Notes: generated by a model from the letters alone, not told the origin. A stretch of 64,000 nt of DNA from Spinacia oleracea (GCF_020520425.1 NC_079490.1:868001-932000), one strand, 5' to 3'. Positions 1 through 13,900 are shown, numbered from the stretch's first letter. Translations and numbers: made by a program.

Positions 1-323
1 ATTTTGATGGACACACATGACAGATTTTTTACAAAAATGATAGATGCAGAAGAACCCTGTTTTCCTCTGTAATAAAACTTGTATATATCTGTTTACATTG
101 AACCCTTTTTATTTCCGACTTCTTTACTAAGATCAAGGCTGTGAGATGAAATTGACAGTAATGATCCCTTACCTGTTTGCTCGTGTACGAACTGCACGTG
201 TACAGTGTACTATAACTCAGAAGATCCTGAAAAGTCAACAAGATTAGAGACTTATGATGTTCTTAATGAAGCTGAATGATGAGTATGGAATACATTTTGA
301 TGATGCAACCTTTACCAACACTA
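1..323. other. left-edge sequence, no gene assigned
   Basis: No convincing gene is visible. Bases 250-323 read as an open stretch but I cannot assign them to a protein. The stretch ends at the GC-rich insertion that starts at 324. Confidence 0.3.
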
Positions 324-586
324 GAGCTGATAAACATGGGTCCGGCCCGTTGACCCGACCCGGACTTTTTCAAAAATTTGCGAGCGTTAGGTAACGTAAA
401 ACAACAATTTTAGTTATAAATTTGACCCGGCCCAAAACCCCCGCTATTTTTGGCCCGAAATAGCAGGTTTGGGCACACAAAATTAGCCCGAAGCTTGACC
501 GGCCCGACATAAAGGGCAGGTTTTTATGTCCTCGTCCCAGCCCCAAACCCGGCCCGGCCCGCCTTTTGGTCAGGTCTAATATTGGT
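324..586. mobile_element. GC-rich (cccggcc-type) non-autonomous element
   Basis: A block of cccggcc, gacccg and ggcccg words is bounded by gagctgataaacatggg on the left and a diverged inverted copy (tcaggtcta) on the right. It is flanked by an exact 9-bp direct repeat, ccaacacta, at 315-323 and 587-595, which fits a target-site duplication. No ORF is present. It is one of at least ten related copies in the window. The 9-bp duplication suggests Mutator-like mobilisation, while other copies suggest 8 bp. Confidence 0.7.
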
Positions 587-630
587 CCAACACTAACAGA
601 GTAACAGTGGCCTATAGGTTATGTGTTCAG

Positions 631-1752
631 GAAAAAGACACAAAGAAGTAAGCAATTTGAATGCAGCCCATACTGAGCCTGTGGCCAATGCAGCAGATAG
701 AGGCAGGTTTAATGACATGTTCAACGAAAGAAATACCGAGAAAAATTATAGGCAGAATCAACCAAGTTAGTAATCCTAATTTGGCTAATATTTTTACTTT
801 TATTTTTTGCTTGCTCTTATTCTGCTACTGTGTGGAAGCAGCTTTTAAGATTGGTGCAATGCTCAAACTCTGCTAGTAATTTTGATACTGAATATGTATA
901 CCTATTTCCTGTGTGTGTGCACTTATCCGTTCAATTCGTGGACTATGGACCGTGGTGCACATAGAGCATGGTGCACCAAAAGAACATATGTGCATATGCA
1001 AAAGAACATGACATTACGGCAAAAGAACATGCGATATAATATTTCGCTTTTTTGTTATAAAAATAACATATTATTTTACTATGTATTAAAAACATAAATA
1101 AAAAAAATACTCATGTTCTTTTCTCGTAACCAGATGTTCTTTCAATTATATACTAGTGTTGTTAAGGTGCACCATGCTCTATGTGCACCATGGTCCACCT
1201 TCTAAATTGCGCTTATCCGTTACATGTATTTGCAACTTTTGCAGGCAATTGATAAGCTAATTTTCCACAGCTCAAGATAAGGATATATGGTGAACCTCAG
1301 CTTCTAGAAGGGGAATGGAAGATGATCTGGAGTTCTCAGGTGTGGTACATGTCAGAATCTCCAATATTTTGTCAATAATAAGTACAGAATTTTGCTTTTT
1401 TTTCAATGTTGGTCATTAGTGTGCACTTTGGAGCAATTAACTTAGATTAGTGCAGTGAAGTTTTGTGATTCATTTGTGAGTAATTGCTATTCTTAAAAAT
1501 GAATTTTCTGAAATACAAGTTGGTAACAACTACAACCTTGTGAGGATTAATATCAGAAGAATAACATATTTCGCTTTTGTACTCGTTTTACTCCACGAGA
1601 AAATGGCTTTTATAATTATTTCCTCTTTTTTTTTTGGATAATATAAGGAAAGAAAACCAAGGCAGACAAACTTAATCATCATTTCGGATGAATTATAATT
1701 ATTTCCGGGGGTTAAACTTTGATATTCTGTGGCAGGTGGAGACAGACAGCTG
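631..1752 (+). pseudogene. fibrillin/plastid-lipid-associated (PAP) gene remnant
   Basis: Two exon-like pieces are seen. Bases 1271-1339 follow a ccacag acceptor and encode 23 residues, including IYGEPQLLEGEW and MIWSSQ, before a gt donor. Bases 1736-1752 follow ggcag and encode VETDS, then a possible donor within tggtag. Joined, they resemble the start of the C-terminal PAP/fibrillin domain of PAP12-like plastid proteins, which bind lipids of plastoglobules or thylakoids. A further possible exon at 631-765 encodes a hydrophilic stretch. Nothing matching the rest of the PAP domain follows before the FAD2 gene, and a transposon lies between the pieces, so I call it a remnant. It could instead be the internal part of a gene whose other exons I did not recognise. 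Confidence 0.38.
941..1200. mobile_element. foldback (inverted-repeat) element
   Basis: The two ends are long inverted copies of each other: ggtgcacatagagcatggtg near 954 and its complement near 1166-1190, each with a ggaccatgg-like outer part. The middle is AT-rich with repeated aaagaacat words. The flanks share cttatccgtt on both sides. No transposase is present, so it is a MITE-like element of uncertain superfamily. Confidence 0.6.
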
Positions 1753-2236
1753 GTAGGATACACAGATGAATTTACAGCAAGTTCTGATTTATGGATACTT
1801 TGTTGCAGTGTCAGAATGTTTTTCTGTGTAGTTTAATTTGCAGTTAGATTTAAGCTAACAAAAGATGAACATGTTTTCTCATGAATATGTGAGTTTCAAA
1901 TCGAGGTATCAACTTTTAGTTGTAACGAGAAAATATTGTACTTAACACATTTTGACATGACCAAATTTAACATAGATAGAGAATCTATCTTTACATTATA
2001 TACCAAGACACTATTAACATATATTCTCCATAACTTATAATATGATACATGGAACAAGTGCAAATGCATGCTTTCATGAGAACTAATCACTTGGTTCATA
2101 ACCTAACAGTTCAGGAAACTGATTTTGGCACACTTTTATCATTCTATGTGAATAGCACACAATTCCCTATGTTTTAAAATCACTTTTTGGTGCGTCAAAA
2201 TCACTTTCTCAACAGTTCAGGACTTGCATTGAACTT
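1753..2236. other. intergenic, downstream of FAD2
   Basis: AT-rich sequence between the PAP remnant and the FAD2 stop codon. On the minus strand it should contain the FAD2 3' UTR and polyadenylation signals. I see no ORF of note. Confidence 0.4.
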
Positions 2237-3394
2237 TTAATACCGATTCTGGTACCAAAATACACCTTTCTGGTGAGAATCCACGTCTGGCGCAACGTAC
2301 AAACACTCCTTAGCTTCCCTCCATAAAGCCTTATAAAATGGCATCTCATCAAATTGATAATATTCTCCAAGAATAGGCTTTATTGCCTTGGTTGCTTCCA
2401 TTGCATTGTAATGAGGCATTGTAGAGAACAAATGATGAGCAACATGAGTATCTGTTATATTATGGAAAACCTTGTTTAACACGCCATAATCGCGGTCCAT
2501 TGTGGACAACGCGCCTTTAAGCCAATCCCACTCCGATGAGTCGTAGTGGGGCAACGCTGGGTGCGTGTGCTGGAGGTACGTTATGGTGACAAGAAAACCG
2601 TTAACAACCAAAAGTGGGACGCCGTAAATGCAAACCACCCAAACAAGACCTTTAGCCATAGCAACCTTGTATAGGAGAAACAACACCCCAAGAACACCTA
2701 AATCAGATACCAAAACTTGGGCCCTTTCCCGGGTTGAGAAAATGGGCCCGTTTGGGTCAAAATGACAAGCGAACCGGTCATATGGACGGCCCGACGCGTT
2801 GAAGAGCAAGTACAAGGGCCAACCCAATACAAGTGTGATTATAAGAGACACCAAACGGCCCGGTGGGTTGTTCATGGACTTAGAGTACCAAGACATTTCA
2901 GACTTGGGCTTGGGTACAAACACCTCATCCCGGTCCAACGAGCCGGTGTTGGAGTGGTGGCGACGGTGGCTATACTTCCAAGAAAAGTATGGGACCAAAA
3001 GGAAGGAATGAAAAACTAAGCCCACCATATCATCAACCCATTGGTAATTACTAAAAGCATGGTGGCCACATTCATGGGCTATGACCCAAATACCCGTGAG
3101 AACACAGCCTTGTACAGCCCAATATACGGCCCAACCCAACAAAGGGAAAGGGTAAGCTAAAGTTGGAATAACGTAAGAAGCAATGAAGTATAAGCAAGAG
3201 ACTAGTGTAAGGTCATATACTAGATAGGTGAAGGATTTTATGAGGGACCTTTGGAAACAATGTGGTGGGATGGCTTGTTTGAGTTGGCCTAGTGTGAAGG
3301 GTGGTTTCGAGTTAGGGGCCCGCCGAATAGCCGCCACTCCTCCTCCTCCTCGCGGTTTAGTGGTCGCGGTTTTCCTTTGTCCGCCGGCACCCAT
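2237..3394 (-). CDS. FAD2: FAD2 delta-12 oleate desaturase (microsomal)
   Basis: Membrane desaturase that turns oleate into linoleate on phosphatidylcholine in the ER. The 385-residue protein has the usual FAD2 length (about 383) and no internal intron. All three iron-binding histidine boxes are intact: HECGHH at about 107-112, HRRHH at about 143-147 and HVAHH at about 317-321. The canonical stretch [19 protein letters not shown] follows the second box. Hydrophobic spans lie around 55-100, 175-205 and 225-270. The C-terminus YQNRY fits the aromatic ER-retrieval signal of FAD2. I chose the ATG at 3394 (MGAGGQRK) because the longer frame reads back through a splice acceptor at 3402. The sequence alone does not tell a housekeeping from a seed-type copy. 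Confidence 0.95.
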   Translation of the reverse strand: MGAGGQRKTATTKPRGGGGVAAIRRAPNSKPPFTLGQLKQAIPPHCFQRSLIKSFTYLVYDLTLVSCLYFIASYVIPTLAYPFPLLGWAVYWAVQGCVLTGIWVIAHECGHHAFSNYQWVDDMVGLVFHSFLLVPYFSWKYSHRRHHSNTGSLDRDEVFVPKPKSEMSWYSKSMNNPPGRLVSLIITLVLGWPLYLLFNASGRPYDRFACHFDPNGPIFSTRERAQVLVSDLGVLGVLFLLYKVAMAKGLVWVVCIYGVPLLVVNGFLVTITYLQHTHPALPHYDSSEWDWLKGALSTMDRDYGVLNKVFHNITDTHVAHHLFSTMPHYNAMEATKAIKPILGEYYQFDEMPFYKALWREAKECLYVAPDVDSHQKGVFWYQNRY

Positions 3395-3714
3395 TGCTTG
3401 CCTGAAAATGAACATAGGTAGATTATAATGCATGACAAGTAGAAGTACTTGGTAATGACAAATGCAACAATGCATGAGAATTCATTTTGATTCTACTATA
3501 CAAGTGTAGCTAATTGAGAAATTATAGGAATTGGGTCAAATACTATATTTTATTTGAAAAATATCAGTTTCGTGTATGTTACTGTTGTCTGGTGTCAGTA
3601 GCTAAATTTTAAAAGGAAATTCTCATTGGTAAGTACGTATAATTTACGTTTCTCTTCTGTCAACAAAAAAATAATAAAAAAATTCGAGTTTGACTAATCA
3701 TCATTGTTTTGGTA

Positions 3715-4430
3715 CTCAGAAGCTCGAAAATGGTATAAGATCAAAATAAGTTCAAAAATGGTACTCAGAAGCTAAAAAATGGTACTCATAAATTCAGAAA
3801 TGGTACTCAAAACCTCAAAAATGGTACCAAGAAGTTTAAAAATAGTGTTCATTTATCAAGTATAGTACTCAAAAATTTTAAAAATAATGGTGCAATTACC
3901 ATTGTGCCATCAGATATGTGTTTGGAGGCACATATCTGATATGGGCCTCTCCTCCCTCTATAAAAAGGCCTCTTTGGCGCACACACTACTAGCTTGTGTG
4001 TAACTAACGTCCAACCACCTAAACAATTCACAACAAATCAACAATGGCCAAATAGGGCAAAGCCTCGATTTTGGGTGAGACTGTTTCACATTAACTGTTA
4101 CAAGATGATGATCTAAGACGTTTGGACCCTAGATACCAACTTATTTTATGGTCACGCAAATACGCGATTGTTATGAACAATTAAAATTTTAGTAGAAGTG
4201 TACACGTCGTCCTTGTTACGTTCAATTTTAAGGTTTTTTTACGCAAACCGAAAAAATATATTACTTAAAATAGTACTAGAGAAAAGAGTACGGATACAAA
4301 CAACCTCAGAACATGAGTCAAACAACCTCACAAATTTAAGGGTTTTGATCACACAAAAAGCAATGTTGGTTTATAGTATTGAATAGGGTAAAAGAAAGAC
4401 GTGTAGAACTACCATTTTCGAGCTTCTGAG
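3715..4430. mobile_element. inverted-repeat element in the FAD2 leader intron
   Basis: Bases 3715-3735 and 4410-4430 are perfect 21-bp inverted copies (left end ctcagaagctcgaaaatggt). Between them lie degenerate tandem copies of the left-end word and a promoter-like piece with ctataaaaag near 3958. I did not find a clear target duplication, so the superfamily is open. Confidence 0.55.
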
Positions 4431-5270
4431 AACTAATTACTAAGAATAAGGAAAGAGACTCGGACTAATTAACAAATTATATTAGTTATAGTTACAACTT
4501 ACTACCCACCCTCTTTTTTTTTCTAGATACTAGAATAGTAGAATAGACTAATTATGCATCCATCTTGTATTTCTCCGGTTTATATATTTTTTGGAGGAAA
4601 ACGTTAGGTCGAGGTATTATTGTAGATCAAGTTTCACAAAAATTATGATATTTTTTGAGGGAACAAAAATTATAATACTTTGAGAAAAAGAGTTCATACA
4701 AACTAGTTCGAAACTATTATTAGTATCCCATCTTACTACAAGATGACCGGCCTCTTTGATTCATATTTTTCTACGATAATTTTGGAAAAAGATTGTGCTT
4801 TGTTATACAAATTTTTATATATGACTTACAAAAAAGACCTATTTAGTGACATACTACGTATAAGTTAACTACTGGAACCAATTAGTTAAGCACCTGAACT
4901 AATTAATTAAGTAATGAAATCAATTACTTAAGTAATAAAACTAATTAGTTAAACAATTGAACAATTAGTTAAACAATCAAACGATTTTTCTGATAAGACG
5001 GTCTTATGCAAAAGTTGTCGACTTTATTATTATTATAATAATAAAAATAAATTCACCTAGTTTTGAGGGAAGCAAAAAAATCATGCAAAACACCAACTTT
5101 CTTATGAAATTATTATAATTCGTACTTGGTTGTCCATGTCCATTAATTAACGCAAGACTTTTTTTTTATTATTATTATTTCTCTTTTATTAATTAATACA
5201 TAGTACTACCATAACAACAACAATTATATGCAACACTTAGGGCTACATAAAAGATGAACTGAAAATTTTA

Positions 5271-5552
5271 ACCAAGATAACTTTTACCCATTTTTTTGTA
5301 ACTTTAACCTAGTTTTGATTAACTTTTATATTAGTAAAAAAAACGTTGATAGATAAACATTTAAAGAGTTAAATGATTAATTTTATACATTATTAGTGAT
5401 TTTGAAGAAATAAGTTTTATTTAATTGAAAAAACTTATTACTAAAAAATGGATAACTTTTACATATATAAGCTTAACTTTTAAGCATTTTGAGTTAACTT
5501 TTACTGTGGTGTACAATATTTATTGTACAACCCTTGTAAATAGGAATTTGTG
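5271..5552. repeat. relic copy of the 9013-9338 MITE
   Basis: About 280 bp matches the MITE at 9013-9338 from aagataact to the end word aggaatttgtg, with scattered differences. The left terminal palindrome is missing or diverged. It sits in the FAD2 leader intron. Confidence 0.6.
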
Positions 5553-6218
5553 AAAATTTAATTTGATCAAACAATTTGATAAAATACGGTTAAGCACGTC
5601 AAAAATATTAGACATACCACGTTAATACATTATCATATACTCCCTAGTCCATACCATGTACGAACTTCATAGCAAATAGGTGTGAGATGATGTAAAATTA
5701 TACCCCGAATGTACTAAGGGGCGCATGGATCATTAAAACTAGTAAAATATTTTGAGGTAATTATTGTAGAATTTTCATCAAAAATCCTTCCCATTTAAGC
5801 TAAGATAAATAGATAAATAAATAAATAAGTCTTCCAAGCTTAAAGTAATTAGCAATAAAAGGGAAAAGATGATATAATAAACTACAACAAACTACCTAGA
5901 AACTTAGAAAGAACTAACATAAATATACTTTTTCCATGCAAATGAGCAACAACACCCAAAATAACAATACAAATTAAAAATGGAAAAAAAGGGATTTGAA
6001 CACGTGATCTATCGTATAAATATATGATGAATTTTTGAATTAGGATGAATTTAACAAATTATGGAGTATAACCTAAAAACATATTACACGGAAATAACCT
6101 ATTATTGACAATACAAATTAAAAATGGAAAATTAGGATTTTGAACATGTGACCTATCGAATAAAAACAAGCTAAATTATGAATTAAACAAATTGTACAAA
6201 AACAATATGACATCATAC

Positions 6219-6303
6219 CTCTACAATTGCACAAACACCAACAAAGGAAGAGAAGTTTGTTGTTATTTTGAGAGAGAAAATGAAATTAGTACGAGGAGGG
6301 AGT
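6219..6303 (-). other. FAD2: FAD2 non-coding leader exon
   Basis: Read on the minus strand, a pyrimidine-rich leader (ctctctc, cttctcttcc) begins about 25-30 bases after the TATA box and ends at an AG/GTATGA donor at 6219/6218. It has no long ORF. The 5' limit is inferred from TATA spacing. Confidence 0.65.
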
Positions 6304-6328
6304 GGGGGATTGCCTAAGCACTTGCACG

Positions 6329-6336
6329 ATTTTATA
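6329..6336 (-). promoter_or_regulatory. FAD2: FAD2 TATA box
   Basis: tataaaat on the minus strand, in the setting cactataaaatcg, about 110 bases upstream of the leader-exon donor. It is the only good TATA box correctly placed for this leader. Confidence 0.65.
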
Positions 6337-6762
6337 GTGAGCTTCCCAATTCCCTATTTCGTAATTTCACAATTTTTTTCTATGGAGTATATGGAGGTAG
6401 GTGGGCCCTACTAATATCACTTCTATCGAGGAAAACCATTTCAATTAAAAAATAAAAAAAATAAAAAATAAAAAAACTACTCCGTACTTAAGTGAACTAT
6501 GTACTGTAAAAACGTTTGGTACGAGAGATAAGAATAAAAGTAGGGGATATACGAAGTCGTGGGAAAATGTTATTATCAATACAAAAACTTATATATGACG
6601 GCTTGAATATAAGATGATATTTTTCTCAAATAGTTGTACGTTGTAATAAAATAGTTATAAGTCGTGATCAAATAGTTATATTCAATTAATTATACTATAT
6701 ATCAAATAATTACACTTTTTAATCAAAAAGTTATACGAAGTATTTTCTAATCAAATAATTTA

Positions 6763-7015
6763 CTCTGTTCTTTTTAATATGACACAATTATTTAGGCACA
6801 TTTGCCAACGCGCGATTTCAAACATTAATATCTTCAATTATGGATAAGAAAAGAGTATAAAAAGTTGATATTTAAAAAATATTTACCGAGTCGAATCTAA
6901 TAAGACCCAACAGGACTATGTTTTTTCATACGTAAAATCATAAAATGAAGTCAAAGGAACACGTGTGAATAGTGTCCAAAACTCAATTGTGTCATGTAAA
7001 TAAGAACGGAGGAAG
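6763..7015. mobile_element. Stowaway-like MITE
   Basis: Ends ctctgttctttttaatatga and its inverted copy (tcatgtaaataagaacggag) are flanked by TA. Size is 253 bp, AT-rich and without an ORF. The ends are diverged from the ctccctccgtccc form of the other copies here. Confidence 0.6.
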
Positions 7016-7773
7016 TAATTACTTTGTCACTATTTCCGTACACACTATATACATTTTTTTAATGATAGACATCACGGTCTTATACATATAGCGGTCTCAC
7101 AGGACATCTACTATATCATCAAAAACACTCCGCATAAGGGTAAGTTTTCCCCGTACACAAGATGACTATCTCTCTAAAGGGTGTTACACTATTCACAAAT
7201 CGTTTGTTGATCAGAATTAGATTGACTGGATTAAACCGCATGTGAGAAATGTCGGTTTAATAGGGTCCTTCTCCTTATATATCGATCAAGAACATATATT
7301 TTTGCATCAAGAACATATATTTTTGCACCAAAAAAATCAAGAATGTATATTTCCTAGAAGAGTAGAAGGAACATAATTTATGATATGGTCATTCGTAGGG
7401 GATTATTGCTCTCTTCATGGTGTTAACTACCTTGCAAAGTTTCAACAAGAGTTTTGACAAACCAAACACTCGTCAAAAGATCGAAATGGGTTGCATGTGT
7501 CTGCCTAAATTGGAATAATTCACACATGACTTCCCTCAAGCCTTTGTGCACTTGTACGGTTGTACCCTAGTTTGGCCTCTCTTGTTCACGAGGCCGGGGG
7601 AAAAACCGTAAATGTCAACTAGCTTATTTGGTTAAAATTATGGACAGTAATCTTATGAAATCGAATTCCGTCTATATCATTTGTTATTTTTTAGTTTGAT
7701 CGCTTATTTGGGCGACCCCTTTTATATCTAATGACTAAACTGGTGCATGTGCTATGGTCTCCTCGATCAATTG
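7016..7773. other. intergenic
   Basis: AT-rich DNA with no gene that I can support. A short direct repeat of agaacatatatttttgca lies near 7288-7325. Confidence 0.35.
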
Positions 7774-7781
7774 GTTGTAAC

Positions 7782-7950
7782 CAGTGGCGGATCTTAAACC
7801 CTTTTTGTAAGGGGCCCTTAAAAAATTTAAGCAATATAATATAGAATATATACAATGTTTAAAGTTTAGGGGGACCGAAACCAAAATTACAGTACGAATA
7901 TTTCGGTTGGGGGCCAGGCCCACCCCCATTGTAAGGAAGATCTGCCCCTG
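7782..7950. mobile_element. small hAT-type MITE
   Basis: The left end is cagtggcggatctta and the right end is the inverted form aagatctgcccctg, a common plant hAT terminus. Flanking octamers gttgtaac (7774-7781) and gtcgtgac (7951-7958) agree at six of eight positions, consistent with an aged 8-bp target duplication. Confidence 0.65.
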
Positions 7951-7958
7951 GTCGTGAC

Positions 7959-8848
7959 ACACAAGGTCGACTACACGTCTACACCCAAGCGGTGGACCGG
8001 AGGAGGCCACCTGTCAGGCTACCGGTTACCCAAGGCACAATTATACAATTAACAAGGCATTGTTCTATTCACTTGGTTTATAATTTACTAGTTAAAACCA
8101 CTTATTACCGATGAAAACAACAATAATATTACCGAGTTAGTATTGTTTTGCAATATGCGTAATGGTCTTATTTAGGGTGTGTTCTATTTACCTGATTTTC
8201 AGTTTTTTTATTTCCTAAACTAATCTTATATGAACTTACTAGAATTTATCGGTTTTTATTTAGTTATAGATTGTGCTTGAGCAACCTTTGTTTTTCTTAC
8301 ACTTATATTATCTAAACTTATCTTAATTAATTTGAACTTAACTTATTTTAACCTATAATCCCTCAAAATATTAGAAATGAGGTATATAAAACATAAACTT
8401 AGTTAATATAATCGTCCAATGTGGTACTTAAGACCTGAGATAAAATTTTGCGTAAATAAACACTACAACACCTCTACCATTTGTTCATACGTATATTTAA
8501 AACTTGCATCCCTTTCAGTTTATAGTAGCTTCTTCCCAATTTGTTTTGTAATCTTATTTTTGAGTCATACACGTTTATTATGCAATATTAAGCCTATGTC
8601 ATAAAAAAAAAAAAAAAAAAAAAGACTTTCTATAGACCAAAAATGCACACGTAGGTTATGTAGCTCTATCTGTTGCTATGTCATTTTCTCGTCTTCAAGA
8701 AACTTGAAAGCAAAAAAAAAAAAAAAACTAACAAATATGAGTTGTTGATGTTTCGTGTAAGCCCAAAAATGGTAATTGCTTAAAGAACATAACCAATTAA
8801 CTAATTAAGGACATATATCAACCTCAGTAAAATCATTTCTAATTTTAT
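7959..8848. other. intergenic
   Basis: AT-rich with poly-A runs at about 8602-8622 and 8711-8727. Bases 8165-8400 resemble a diverged repeat starting with ggtgtgttctattta that has relatives near 30600-30770 and 54180-54760. No gene is seen. Confidence 0.35.
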
Positions 8849-9615
8849 TTTTATTGACACACGCAACAAAAAGGCGGTATATACTATAATTCTATGATTA
8901 TGATGTTGTGTTTCGAGCCTATGTCAAAAAAAAAAAAAAAAAATGTGCTTCAATCATTTCATATTTTTATTTTTATTGACACACGCAACAAAAAGGGCGA
9001 TATATACTATAACAAAAGGTCTTGTGCGCACAAGGTGTACAATAAATTTATTGTACACCAAGATAACTTTAACCTTTTTTTTTGTAACTTTAACCTAGTT
9101 TTGATTAACTTTTATATTAGTAAAACAAATTTGATAGATAAATATTTTAAAGGGTTAAATGATTAATTTTATACCTTATTAGTTATTTTGAAGAAATAAA
9201 TTTTACTAAAATGAAAAAATTTATCACTGGAAAATAGATAACTTTTACCTATATATGCTTAACTTTTAAGCATTTTGAGTTAACTTTTACTCCGATGTAC
9301 AATATTTATTGTACACCCATTGTAAATAAGAATTTGTGATACTATAATTATATGACTATGATGTTGTGTTTCAAGCCTATGTCAAAAAAAAAAAAAATGT
9401 TGTGCTTTAGTCATTTAATATTTTTATTTTTATTGACACACGCAACAAAAAGGGCGGTATATACTATAATTCTATGACTATGATGTTGTGCTTCAAGCCT
9501 ATATCCAAAAAAAAAAAAACAAATGTTGTGCTTCAATCATTTCTTATTTTTATTTTTATTGACACACACAACAAAAGGGTGGTATGTACTATGAATCTAT
9601 AATGTTGTGCTTTAA
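8849..9615. repeat. tandem array, about 124-bp unit, four copies
   Basis: The word gacacacgcaaca recurs at 8855, 8978, 9435 and (as gacacacacaaca) 9561. Steps are 123, 457 and 126 bp. The 457-bp step becomes 122 once a 326-bp MITE and its 9-bp duplication are subtracted. Each unit holds tatatactata, gatgttgtg and a poly-A run of variable length. No coding potential. Confidence 0.85.
9013..9338. mobile_element. Mutator-like MITE inside the tandem array
   Basis: A 326-bp insertion is flanked by an exact 9-bp direct repeat, atactataa, at 9004-9012 and 9339-9347. The other array units carry this site only once. Both ends hold an internal palindrome of the type gtgtacaat...attgtacac and then aagttaac-like inverted sequence, giving an imperfect terminal inverted repeat of about 60 bp. 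A 9-bp duplication and long inverted ends point to the Mutator superfamily. Confidence 0.75.
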
Positions 9616-9619
9616 TCGA

Positions 9620-10568
9620 TTATTCAAATTTGAAGGAAAACTAGAGACTTAGGGTTATTTCTGATCTGAAATTGGTGATTTTTTAGGCGGTTTAGGTGGA
9701 TTTCGAATTGTTATGTTGGAATAGGGGAGGAACCAGAAAATATATATAGGATTAAAAATTTAACTTATAGTTTTTATAACAATGAAAAACAAAAATAAAA
9801 TACGGAGTAAAAGAAAACAAGTGTAAAAGTGAAGGAGCTAAGATTCGAACATTGTACCTCACACCAACCTCTAACTTTTAAGGTAAAATAACCACTTGAG
9901 CTAAACATATCATGGGATGCCATGGCCCACGCCAACCCCTAATTCCGCCCCAGTGTTGGAGGATTATCCAAATTTAGGCAGTATATGAAAATTTAAAAAT
10001 TTAAAATAACAGGATTGGTTAACATCTGATGCATGATAAGAGTGTGAATTTCACTATACAGGGAATGTGCCAAATTATGGCACAACAAAGTGGCATTACA
10101 CTACACACTAGCAAGTCGTTGTGCATGAACTACACAACCACACAATCACGCAATTCTTAGCTTATCCCATCGTGACGACGAATTATTCGCCCCAGACCTG
10201 CTATCCCATTGTGAAGCCTTGCCACGTCTGTTTCGACAGCTTTCTTTCAATCTCTATTTTCTCTCTTCTCTTTACTACAATGGCGCATGAATTTTCTGCG
10301 CTAGGTCGCTCGAATATTTCGAATATTGGGAAATCTTCTCTTATTCGTTGCTTCCTTGTGAATTTGATCATTTATTTCAGTTTTCTGCTATTGTTTATTT
10401 AATTTAGTAATTTATTGAGAAATCCATTAGTGGGTATTGTGTAGTATTGAGCCTCTCCTTTAGAATTTTCGATTTATTAGGATTTACCGATGGATGTGTT
10501 TTTGATTTTTATATTTTTTTTCTAAAAAGGATATACTTATTCAGTTTTTAAATGCATTTCATTAGAAC
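9620..10568. other. intergenic with a possible EngB-like GTPase scrap
   Basis: Mostly AT-rich. Bases 10280-10362 on the plus strand encode ATG AHEFSALGRSN...IGKSSLIRCFL, which recalls the P-loop of EngB-type GTPases (GRSNVGKSSL) but with three extra residues in the loop. The frame then stops at 10402 and no G2-G5 motifs follow. It may be a captured exon scrap or chance. Confidence 0.22.
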
Positions 10569-10576
10569 GGTGGGTA

Positions 10577-11225
10577 GAGCTGTCAAAAATTGACACGACC
10601 CGAAAACCCGACTTGAACCCATAACCGACCATGACCCAAATTTTTGGTAAAACAGGTAACCCGAAACCCGACCCGAAAAAAACGATAACCAATTGTAACT
10701 CGATGTTGTATGACCCGAATCCGAACCTGACACCCGACCGAAAGATAACCGATAACCGAACAGACCCGACTGAACAATGATCTGAACCCGATTCGATACC
10801 CAAAAAATCGACAATGACCTTAATCCTATTTTTACCACATAACCTGTTCATGACTCGACCTGTGCAGTAAACATTTTACGCTTGAATATTTTGAGATGAC
10901 CAAATTAGGTATTGATTTGATATTAACCCGTGTTCGAGAGTGAACCCGACCTGAAAATTATCCGACCCGAACTTGACCCCAAACCCGATATTAACTTCTA
11001 TAAACCGACTATATAAGACCCAAATCCGAAATTGAACCCGGACCGAACATGACTCGACCCGAACCCGACTTGTACCGAAATTAGAAAAAATCCGACATGA
11101 TCCGGCCGAAAACCAACCTGACCGAACCCGAATGACAAAGTAACAAACGCGACCCGACCCGACCTATTAATGACTCGAGATGACCCGTTCCGGATCCGAC
11201 CGATGACATGTTTTGACAGCTCTTA
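10577..11225. mobile_element. GC-rich (gacccg-type) element, 649 bp
   Basis: Inverted ends gagctgtcaaaa and ttttgacagctc enclose a long run of degenerate gacccgaaacccgac words. The octamer ggtgggta flanks both sides (10569-10576 and 11226-11233), consistent with a target duplication. No ORF is meaningful. The element ends about 60 bp upstream of the RPL10 promoter motifs. Confidence 0.7.
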
Positions 11226-11283
11226 GGTGGGTACACGTATGCCAAATTGCCAATAGATGGCTATACTATAAACGTCGCAGCCC

Positions 11284-11401
11284 GGCCCAACAAATATGGG
11301 CCCAGCCACACAGACGTCCATCTTTACTCATCGATGTCAAAAAAACACGTCCATCACTCGTTATATAAATATTTAGAAGCCCAGAATTATTTCTAGGGTT
11401 T
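11284..11401 (+). promoter_or_regulatory. RPL10: RPL10 promoter: site II and telo-box motifs
   Basis: Site II-type words ggccca and tgggccca lie at 11284-11304, a TATA-like ttatataaat at 11361-11370, and the telo-box tagggttt at 11394-11401, about 40 bp before the ATG. Site II plus telo-box is the usual combination for plant ribosomal-protein genes expressed in dividing cells. Confidence 0.65.
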
Positions 11402-11440
11402 TTCAGATTTCGGAGCTGAGCATTTCCTGAATCGTTCGCA

Positions 11441-13900
<2,460 letters not shown>

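Larger units (their letters stand above)
3402..6218 (-). other. FAD2: FAD2 5'-UTR intron (2817 bp)
   Basis: On the minus strand the intron starts with gtatgatg at 6218 and ends with ttttcag at 3402, eight bases upstream of the ATG. A single large leader intron is characteristic of plant FAD2 genes and often enhances expression. It contains an inverted-repeat element, a run of near-repeats of the word aaatggtactc at 3710-3860, and a relic MITE. No ORF within it looks real. Confidence 0.8.

Noticed and set aside
2762-3019. Plus-strand ORFs across FAD2
   Set aside because: Shadows of the FAD2 coding strand; they have no domain of their own.
10537-10851. Minus-strand ORFs in the GC-rich element
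   Set aside because: Translations of gacccg repeats; three overlapping frames are open at once.
10577-11225. Interstitial telomere or centromere-like repeat
   Set aside because: gacccg words are not the plant telomere repeat, and the block has transposon-like ends with a flanking duplication.
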